From assembly GCA_965603365.1 (NCBI GenBank), contig CBFDCR010000083.1, positions 1 through 22,005 of the forward strand: a stretch of 22,005 nucleotides of DNA, in the 5' to 3' direction. Shown piece after piece: positions 1-5,422 of this stretch. Position 1 is the first letter of the stretch; each line of letters opens with the position of its first letter. The notes beneath the pieces are model-generated. The model did not search any database. It was not told where the DNA came from and saw only the letters and a program-made list of their open reading frames with translations. Made by a program: the position numbers and the translations under genes. The DNA is from JAHELQ01 sp965603365 (GTDB lineage: Bacteria > Acidobacteriota > Aminicenantia > UBA2199).

Positions 1-244
1 TGGCAGAGAAAACCAAAATAAAGATCTGGCACTGTTTGACAGCTTCGATCATAGAGTCGAGCCAACTGTCGCCCGGCAAGATGTCCCGGGGCGCGATCCA
101 GCAGCGGATACCCTCGGATTCCAGGCGGCGGCAAATCTGATCGGCCACTCTCTTGTCAGAGGTGATAGAATCAGCCTCTTCACCCTCTGCGTCGCGGGGA
201 GACGAGTAGGAGATAAAAACCTTATTCCCTGGCTCCGGTGTCAT
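1..244 (-). CDS. TIR-domain protein, N-terminal part only (cut by window edge)
   Basis: Reading the minus strand from ATG at 244 gives an open TIR domain to the window edge: a KVFISYS strand, then RRLESEGIRCWIAPRDI, GDSWLDSMIEAVKQC and IFILVFSA. These are the first ~81 residues. It aligns without gaps to the start of the TIR-FGE gene ending at 3387 (about 91% identical bases by eye), so it is very likely a second member of that family; the C-terminal part lies outside the window. The start was chosen because a GGGGGA stretch sits 8 nt upstream, at the place where the paralog has GGAGG. TIR domains of this type are NAD-cleaving or signalling modules in bacterial immunity; activity here is inferred only. 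Confidence 0.85.
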   Translation of the reverse strand, partial: MTPEPGNKVFISYSSPRDAEGEEADSITSDKRVADQICRRLESEGIRCWIAPRDILPGDSWLDSMIEAVKQCQIFILVFSA

Positions 245-570
245 TTTTTCATCCCCCGGCTCTTTGCTGCCTGGATGTAAACCGCCTGGAACCTCCCGGG
301 ATCGAGCCGCAGCGCCAGGCAAAGATGCCCACTTAGGCATGGCAGGCCCGTACATCCTGCACACCGCCACACTGTCACTGCTGCCTGTCTTCCCATGGGT
401 TTTACACCATAATTAATCACTGTTTCCTTCTCGATACAGGATTATATACCAAAAATCCAACCGATTTCAACAACCTCTCCCTGTTTTCTAAAAAAAATCA
501 ACCAACCACCAAAAAGGGCAGAAAATGGGCACTCGAAAATTACTCAAAAATTACTCACCCCGGCAGGACT
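245..570. other. Intergenic stretch upstream of the partial TIR gene
   Basis: No coding region is supported on either strand. The GC-richer part (about 250-400) follows the TIR start, then the sequence becomes AT-rich and contains one plausible minus-strand promoter (441-470). A tiny direct repeat of AAAATTACTC lies near 536-556. Confidence 0.5.
441..470 (-). promoter_or_regulatory. Sigma70-type promoter for the partial TIR gene
   Basis: On the minus strand TTGAAA (465-470) is followed after 18 nt by TATAAT (441-446), facing the TIR start about 190 nt downstream. The long leader is unusual compared with the very short leader of the paralog at 3387, so it may be one of several start sites. 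Confidence 0.45.
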
Positions 571-1056
571 CTATTCTCCTGCTGTGGTTAAGATTAGCTG
601 ATATAGATCTTTATCTATCCAAAAGCCGGCCTGGGTGGTTAACCTATCCATTAGAGATCTTACTTCTTGAATATAACCTTGCTGTTTCGCCTCCACCAGC
701 ACACCCAATAATCCCATAAACCGAAGCCCCAGTTTGGCGGCAGTGGTCCGAGCGTCCCGCTCGTCAATTAAAGCCAGATCGGCTTTCGACTCAATGGCAA
801 GAACAATTGTTTCGGCTTCTCCGTCATCTAGCTCTCTTTTAAGGACGGTTAGAAGTGGAATGTCTGTGACTCTCATGACCTCAATCCAATCGGATGTTCT
901 TATTTCTCGATCCCCCGGTTTTCCTCTTCCAATAATCGCAATTTCGTTATATACAGCCTGGGGAATGACAATTTTTCCGAAGCGTTTCTTTAATAGATAC
1001 AGCCTGTCTATAGCTGCCAGATTAATGATGGGAGAAGCATTACTTACGATTATCAC
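571..1056 (-). CDS. DUF3368 PIN-like toxin
   Basis: 161 residues resembling DUF3368, a PIN-fold RNase-type toxin family. Seen: IVSNASPIINLA at the N-terminus with the first acidic/Asn site, a central ELDDGEAETI motif (acidic, metal-binding), ALIDERDAR, and the GLLGVLVEAKQQGYI stretch typical of the family, ending in an AGFWI segment. The start is GTG and overlaps the stop of the upstream antitoxin as GTGA, so translation is coupled. UPF0175 plus DUF3368 is a recurrent toxin-antitoxin pairing. The expected role is cleavage of RNA when the antitoxin is lost; the specific target cannot be told. The length is normal and nothing looks broken. Confidence 0.85.
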   Translation of the reverse strand: MIIVSNASPIINLAAIDRLYLLKKRFGKIVIPQAVYNEIAIIGRGKPGDREIRTSDWIEVMRVTDIPLLTVLKRELDDGEAETIVLAIESKADLALIDERDARTTAAKLGLRFMGLLGVLVEAKQQGYIQEVRSLMDRLTTQAGFWIDKDLYQLILTTAGE

Positions 1057-1325
1057 AAATCTTTCATGTCTTCTATTGTCTTTAGATCGGCTTTAAAATC
1101 TTCTATCCCGTAATGGATGGAGATTTGTCGACTGGCAAGCAAATGCTGGAATTGAAACTGGCTCATATTGGCCAATTTACTGGCCTGGCCAAGAGTCAGT
1201 TTCTCTTTCTGAAACAGCATAATAGCAATCTCTTGTTTTAATTCCGAAGCAGACATATGGGTCGCTTCCACGACTTCCGCCGGAATAGCCACGCCTGTTG
1301 TTTCACTTCTTAATTCTGAGGTCAT
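1053..1325 (-). CDS. UPF0175 family antitoxin
   Basis: 90 residues matching the UPF0175 pattern: an N-terminal strand (GVAIPAEVV), a helix (SASELKQEIAIMLFQKEKL), then a helix-turn-helix-like LTLGQASKLANMSQFQFQHLL and the closing SIHYGIEDFKADL. The HTH suggests DNA binding and autorepression of its operon, as in other antitoxins. The partner toxin follows with a 4-nt GTGA overlap. The RBS before ATG 1325 is weak (only an A-rich stretch), so an internal start at GTG or ATG (residue 11 or 24) is possible, but the N-terminal residues fit the family. An AT-rich TATTAT/TATACT stretch lies just upstream. Confidence 0.85.
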   Translation of the reverse strand: MTSELRSETTGVAIPAEVVEATHMSASELKQEIAIMLFQKEKLTLGQASKLANMSQFQFQHLLASRQISIHYGIEDFKADLKTIEDMKDL

Positions 1326-1962
1326 TTTTATAGTATAATATTAACTTAATTCGCTTTTGATTTCCACTCTTTTTTTGCTTTTTTTGTTTTTTCGGGTTGG
1401 AAGAAAATTGGGGGACAGCCCAAAAATCCACCTCACTATTCCACCATTCCAATTCTTTAGATGGTCAGCCTGCGTGGACATAGACTCATCCACCCGTGGA
1501 AAGGGGTCAACCCCCTGTGGAAAGGGGGCATCATCTCGTGGAAATACGATTTCGCGCCATGTAGGGGGCGCAGATCTGCGCCCCCTACCCTACCACCATC
1601 TATTTTCTACATCATCTCATCCTTCCATTATTCCACTATTCCACCATTCCATATATATATCCGGATATATCGTATACCCCCTTCCTATATATATGTAAAT
1701 CGACTGTAGTTTTTTCCTCAAATGTATAGAAAAAAAAGTGCCAAAAACGAACTAAGCGGTTTTTGTGTCCCGAAACCGTTGTCAACAAAGGCTCCCGGGC
1801 TTCCACTTTTGTGCCGCCCCTTTTCGTATATATACGCGCTATATATACGTATATATATGGATATATATAGGGTAAAAATAAAGAAAATATTTGTGCGCAG
1901 GCGATCCGGCTGCCTCTCGGCCCCACAATTTTGCGGCGCGCAAAGGGTAAAAGAGAAAAAGG
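1326..1962. other. Repeat-rich intergenic region without a supported gene
   Basis: The short ORFs here have no RBS and read as low-complexity. It holds a GGGGACAGCCCAAAAATC motif at about 1410-1428 that recurs near 3743 and 4283, clusters of CCATTCCAC/TTCCAC, the 28-nt palindrome at 1561-1588, and two AT-rich alternating TATATA/GGATATAT stretches (about 1650-1697 and 1828-1872) that could form cruciforms. This looks like a landing zone of dispersed short repeats rather than coding DNA. Confidence 0.6.
1561..1588. repeat. Perfect 28-nt palindrome (REP-like), copy 1
   Basis: GTAGGGGGCGCAGA is followed immediately by its reverse complement: 14+14 nt with no loop and centre AGATCT. The same palindrome with one paired base change occurs at 4215-4242, and a decayed version near 15662. 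It is preceded by a shared CATCC..CCGTGGAAA sequence, as in copy 2. Confidence 0.9.
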
Positions 1963-3387
1963 CTATTTAACTTCCTGGCACAGGCGGAATCCCAGGTCGC
2001 TGTAGCGACTCGAGGGCGTGACGTAGTTGCGATCGGCACAGCGGATGCCCACCGCACTGAGGTCCCAGCCGCCTCCCCGGACCACACGGCGGGAGCCCTT
2101 TGAAGGCCCTTCGGGATTCCTGGGTGGAGAATTTTTGTAGTAATCTTTATCATACCAATCGGCACACCACTCCCAGACATTGCCGGCCATATCCAGTAGT
2201 CCGTAAGGCGAGGCCCCCATGGGATACGAGCCTACCGGGGCAGTAAATTCAAATCCATCTTCGCCCTTTCTCTCCCAGCTATCATGGGCCGCATAATTGG
2301 CATACCATTTGCCTTGATAATAGGGATCATGGTCTCCCCAGGGGTACTTGCGGCCATCGCTGCCGCGGGCCGCCTTCTCCCATTGGGCTTCGCTTGGAAG
2401 TTTAAATTTCAGGCCCTTTTCCCCGGACAGCCAATTACAGTAGGCAACCGCATCTTGCCAACTGATACATACAACCGGGTGGTCATCAGCCTGGGGAAAA
2501 CCGGGATTCTTCCAGTTTATATCGGGTCTTTTCTCCCATTTTTCACCGGTCCAGGTATAAGCGCCATCTCCTGTTTCCGCCTGGGTCTTATATCCCGTAT
2601 TTTCAACAAATAAACGGAATTGCTTCACCGTCACTTCGGTCTTGCCCAGCCAGCAGCCGTCCAGGTAGACGTCATGGGGCGGTTTCTCGTCATCGTAATC
2701 GTTTGACCCCATGGTAAACTTGCCGGGAGGGATGTATACCATAATGATGCCGTCTCCCAGGTCGGCTTCCCAGGCGCCTTTTTCATTTTTAGAGACGGCA
2801 AAACCTTTTGCTTCCACGGCTTTTAAATCCGGCGGTGTCCCCCCTTGATTTTCCTTTTTACCCGGTTCCACCTTTTCTGCTGATGGAGATTTCTTTGTTT
2901 GAATCTCTTCTGGTTGAGATTGTTTTTTGCCAGCCCTGTCAAGGTGGGTGCGGACGGCCTGGGCCAGGCGGTCTAAATGTTTTTCCAGGGGGGGCGTGTA
3001 GGCATCTACCCACTGGCAGCGGGCCTGCAGTATTTCCAGCGTACCCTGTGGGGAGATGTTTTCGATCCTGAAGGGTATGATTTTTATATTGCGGTTCAGG
3101 GCCAGGGTTATCTCATCCTTTACCCATTGAGAACGATAAGTGTTGGCAGAGAAAACCAAAATAAAGATCTGGCACTGTTTGACAGCTTCGATCATAGAAT
3201 CGAGCCAACTGTCGCCCGGTAAAATATCCCGGGGAGCGACCCAGCAGTGGATACCTTCGGATTCCAGGCGGCGGCAAACCTGGTCGGCCACTCCCTGGTC
3301 GGATGCGATAGAATCAGCCTCTTCGCCCTCTGTGTCGCGGGGAAACGAGTAGGAGATAAAAACCTTTTTCCTGAACTCCGGTGTCAT
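1963..3387 (-). CDS. TIR domain fused to FGE/SUMF1-fold domain
   Basis: 474 residues from ATG 3387. Residues 8-150 form a TIR domain (VFISYS; CWVAPRDI; SQWVKDE with candidate catalytic Glu92; IKIIPFRIEN). Residues 152-205 are a charged linker rich in Lys/Glu/Pro. Residues 210-474 are a formylglycine-generating-enzyme/C-type-lectin fold (FTMGS; KTEVTVKQF; HPVVCISWQDAVAYCNWL; FKLPSEAQWEKAAR; GLLDMAGNVWEWCADW; RVVRGGGW; GFRLC). Of the FGE copper-binding Cys pair only one remains (Cys450); the partner five residues earlier is Ala, so formylglycine synthesis is unlikely and the fold probably binds ligand. The start is fixed by GGAGG 8 nt upstream and a promoter at 3407-3435; the longer in-frame start at 3435 would lie inside that promoter. 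This is a likely sensor-effector immune protein: ligand binding by the C-terminus, NAD cleavage or signalling by TIR (inference). Confidence 0.9.
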   Translation of the reverse strand: MTPEFRKKVFISYSFPRDTEGEEADSIASDQGVADQVCRRLESEGIHCWVAPRDILPGDSWLDSMIEAVKQCQIFILVFSANTYRSQWVKDEITLALNRNIKIIPFRIENISPQGTLEILQARCQWVDAYTPPLEKHLDRLAQAVRTHLDRAGKKQSQPEEIQTKKSPSAEKVEPGKKENQGGTPPDLKAVEAKGFAVSKNEKGAWEADLGDGIIMVYIPPGKFTMGSNDYDDEKPPHDVYLDGCWLGKTEVTVKQFRLFVENTGYKTQAETGDGAYTWTGEKWEKRPDINWKNPGFPQADDHPVVCISWQDAVAYCNWLSGEKGLKFKLPSEAQWEKAARGSDGRKYPWGDHDPYYQGKWYANYAAHDSWERKGEDGFEFTAPVGSYPMGASPYGLLDMAGNVWEWCADWYDKDYYKNSPPRNPEGPSKGSRRVVRGGGWDLSAVGIRCADRNYVTPSSRYSDLGFRLCQEVK

Positions 3388-3406
3388 TTTTTCATCCTCC
3401 GGCTCT

Positions 3407-3435
3407 ATTGTAAAAGAAAAATAAAGGTATTTCAA
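3407..3435 (-). promoter_or_regulatory. Promoter of the TIR-FGE gene
   Basis: On the minus strand TTGAAA (3430-3435), 17 nt, TACAAT (3407-3412), 20 nt before the ATG at 3387. The stretch TTTTCTTTTACAAT is shared base for base with the S9 peptidase promoter at 7465-7493, which also has TTGAAA and a 17-nt spacer. Confidence 0.7.
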
Positions 3436-3486
3436 TAGAACAAAGTGGCGAAAAGGGAAAAGGGGACAAAAATCGTCGGTCTTGAG

Positions 3487-3740
3487 TGCAATAGTCTAAT
3501 CACTGAATGTAACCGTCTGCTCAATCACTGTAATAGACTCCTCACTCAATGTAATGGCCTACTCAATGAGTGTAATGGCCTGCTCACTCACTGCAATGGC
3601 TTAATCACTGAGTGCAAAGGCTAACTCACTGAGTGTAATGGCCTTCTCATTCAATGTAATAGGCTTTGCACTGACTGCAATGGCCTACTCACTGAGTGCA
3701 AAGGCCGACTCAATGGGTGTAATGGCCCTTTCACTGACTG
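3487..3740. repeat. 21-nt tandem repeat, twelve units
   Basis: Twelve consecutive 21-nt units of the type TGYAATGGCCTACTCACTGAG, each differing at several positions. On the plus strand one frame is nearly open and reads as heptads with consensus C-N-G-L-L-T-E, interrupted by a single TAA in unit 7; no start codon or RBS precedes it. The other frames are full of stops. It is either a non-coding minisatellite or the remnant of a heptad-repeat coding sequence. There are no spacers between units, so it is not a CRISPR. Confidence 0.9.
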
Positions 3741-3899
3741 GAAAGGGGACAGCCCCAAAATAGGATTTGGGGGTTAGGATTTAGGGTTTAGTTTGAGTAT
3801 GCCTCAAGAGACCGGATGTTCCATGAATGGATTGATAATTTTAAGTTTCTTTTCGATGAGTTGGTGGTGCTGCATGTCTTCTGAATCCAGATGTTGCTG

Positions 3900-4118
3900 T
3901 CAAGAAATGCTGTGTCTTTCATAAATTTCCGCTCGGGTATAAATTTTGAAATCCTCGATATCGTAAGGATTTTCCAGCAATTGGTCGATTTTGGATACCC
4001 CCTGGCCTCTCTTTCTCTTTTTATCCTCCACGATTTCGATATCCTTTATTTTTGAAATGAGATTTAAAACACTGTCTGCCAGATGATCATTTTTTATTTT
4101 GAGAGTGAATTCTTTCAT
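3900..4118 (-). CDS. Small antitoxin-like protein, no toxin partner
   Basis: 72 residues beginning MKEFTLKIKNDHLADSVLNL, a beta-strand then helix start common to small Arc/RelB-type antitoxins, followed by a basic KKRKRGQG turn and an acidic C-terminal tail ending IYTRAEIYERHSIS. The start is supported by GAGG 7 nt upstream of ATG and a good promoter (4134-4162). No toxin ORF follows. However, the reading frame stays open for 31 further codons past the TGA (3807-3899, ending at TGA 3804), with protein-like residues including an HHQLIEKKLKIINPF stretch. The gene may therefore have lost a longer C-terminus or the start of its partner. The family is not recognised with certainty. Confidence 0.6.
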   Translation of the reverse strand: MKEFTLKIKNDHLADSVLNLISKIKDIEIVEDKKRKRGQGVSKIDQLLENPYDIEDFKIYTRAEIYERHSIS

Positions 4119-4133
4119 TTTTGCCTCGAATTA

Positions 4134-4162
4134 ATATTAATACAACATGTCGAAAAATTCAA
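4134..4162 (-). promoter_or_regulatory. Promoter of the small antitoxin-like gene
   Basis: On the minus strand TTGAAT (4157-4162), 17 nt, TAATAT (4134-4139), about 16 nt before the ATG at 4118. Confidence 0.55.
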
Positions 4163-4214
4163 GTACTCTCTGGAAATAGATTCATCCCCCCGTGAAAACG
4201 GGACTTCTCGCCCT

Positions 4215-4242
4215 GTAGGGGACGCAGATCTGCGTCCCCTAC
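4215..4242. repeat. Perfect 28-nt palindrome (REP-like), copy 2
   Basis: GTAGGGGACGCAGA plus its exact reverse complement. It differs from copy 1 (1561-1588) at one symmetric pair (A:T instead of G:C), meaning the palindrome has been kept by paired change. A CATCC..CCGTG stretch precedes it, as in copy 1. A GGGGACAGTCCAAAAATC motif follows at 4285-4302. Confidence 0.9.
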
Positions 4243-4328
4243 CTCTACACCATTCTTTACGGTTAAACTTAAGAAGGGTGGAAAGGGGACAGTCCAAAAA
4301 TCTTATTACCTTAAATAAATAAAGAGGA

Positions 4329-5357
4329 TTAGCGAAAGATGAAGCCCTCTTTTAAGGGGTCCCGGGGATCGAAATAGAACTGGTGTTGGCCCACGATGTG
4401 GGCTTCGCCGCTCACCTCCGGGATCACTGCCTCATAGGGGCCGAATTTCAGCGTATCGGTCACCTTCACCTCGAAGCAGGTGCCTAAAATGCTCTCGATG
4501 GTGATGGATTGGCCCGGTTTTAACTCATGTCTGCCATAATGGAGGGCGGCCCGGGCACTGACGCCGGTGCCGGTGGGGGAACGGTCCACTTCGCCCCCGG
4601 CAAAGATGCAGACATTGCGGCTGTGATGCTGCGGCTCAAGCGGCGGGCCGGTAAAGATGGTGCCGTACAAAAAACCCAGCTCCGCCTCAAAGGGGTGTTT
4701 GATGTCCAGGCTCTCCATCACCGCCTGCTTGATGCGCCGACCCACATCGATCAAGCGGTCGTGGTCCCCAGCCTCCAACTTTAGTTTTAACGCCCCGGCA
4801 TCGCAGAAGGCATAAAAAGCCCCGCCAAAGGCGATATCGCAGTGCACCCTGCCGATGCCCGGCACCTCTACCTGGCAATCGCAGCGGTAGACAAAGGCGG
4901 GCACATTTAAAAAGGAGACTTTCGTTACTATTCCCTTTTCCCGGTAACCGGTGGCCGTGACCCGGCCGGCCGGGGTATCCAGTTTTAAGACCGGCCGATC
5001 CCCTGGCTTGTGAACCAGGCCGGTATCCAGCACCACCTTGGTGAGGGCAATCACCCCGTGGCCGCACATGGTGCTGAAACCCTCGTTGTGCAGGAACAGT
5101 ACCCCCATGTCCCCGTCCGGCGTAACCGGTTCGGTCACGATGGCACCGTACATGTCGGCATGGCCCCTCGGTTCCCACAATAAGCCGGTGCGCACCTTAT
5201 CCAGGTGTACCTGGGCATAGCGCCGCTTCTCTAAGATCGTCTTACCGGGAATACTGTCCACCCCCCCGGTAATCACCCGCAGCGGCTCACCGGCCGCATG
5301 GGCCTCAACAGTCGTAATCACCCGCCACCCTGCCGGCGGCCGCCAATCTACCCGCAT
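4329..5357 (-). CDS. Trans-3-hydroxy-L-proline dehydratase (proline racemase superfamily)
   Basis: 342 residues, full length for the proline racemase superfamily. The first active-site motif is FSTMCGHGVIAL with Cys98. The second is DRSPTGTGVSAR, where Thr262 replaces the second catalytic Cys of racemases and epimerases. A Cys/Thr pair is the mark of trans-3-hydroxy-L-proline dehydratases (EC 4.2.1.77), which dehydrate the amino acid to an imine that is later reduced to proline. Segments EPRGHADMYGAI, GVLFLHNEG and DIAFGGAFYAF closely resemble my memory of human L3HYPDH. It is cytosolic, with no signal peptide. AGGAGG lies 7 nt before ATG 5357. It lies 65 nt downstream of the S9 peptidase on the same strand, probably co-transcribed, suggesting use of hydroxyproline-containing peptides. 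No imine reductase is visible here. Confidence 0.9.
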   Translation of the reverse strand: MRVDWRPPAGWRVITTVEAHAAGEPLRVITGGVDSIPGKTILEKRRYAQVHLDKVRTGLLWEPRGHADMYGAIVTEPVTPDGDMGVLFLHNEGFSTMCGHGVIALTKVVLDTGLVHKPGDRPVLKLDTPAGRVTATGYREKGIVTKVSFLNVPAFVYRCDCQVEVPGIGRVHCDIAFGGAFYAFCDAGALKLKLEAGDHDRLIDVGRRIKQAVMESLDIKHPFEAELGFLYGTIFTGPPLEPQHHSRNVCIFAGGEVDRSPTGTGVSARAALHYGRHELKPGQSITIESILGTCFEVKVTDTLKFGPYEAVIPEVSGEAHIVGQHQFYFDPRDPLKEGFIFR

Positions 5358-5422
5358 CCACTACCTCCTGACATTACACGTTACAGGCAACTCCCTTAAA
5401 ATCTATTTTTTTCATCCTTCCG

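Noticed and set aside
734..1096. Plus-strand 120-codon frame
   Set aside because: Antisense to the DUF3368 toxin; no RBS and no recognisable motif.
1357..2180. Several 80-113-codon frames in the repeat region
   Set aside because: They run through palindromes and TATATA stretches or antisense to the FGE domain, with low-complexity translation and no RBS.
1963..3387. Active formylglycine-generating enzyme for sulfatases
   Set aside because: One of the two catalytic cysteines is replaced by Ala and no sulfatase gene is nearby.
3388..3435. Longer start of the TIR-FGE protein at 3435
   Set aside because: That start codon overlaps the -35 box of a strong promoter, has no RBS, and the upstream residues are not shared with the paralog.
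3487..3740. CRISPR array
   Set aside because: Units are directly adjacent 21-nt repeats with no unique spacers, and no cas genes are present.
4687..5178. Minus-strand 163-codon frame
   Set aside because: Out-of-frame shadow of the hydroxyproline dehydratase in GC-rich DNA.
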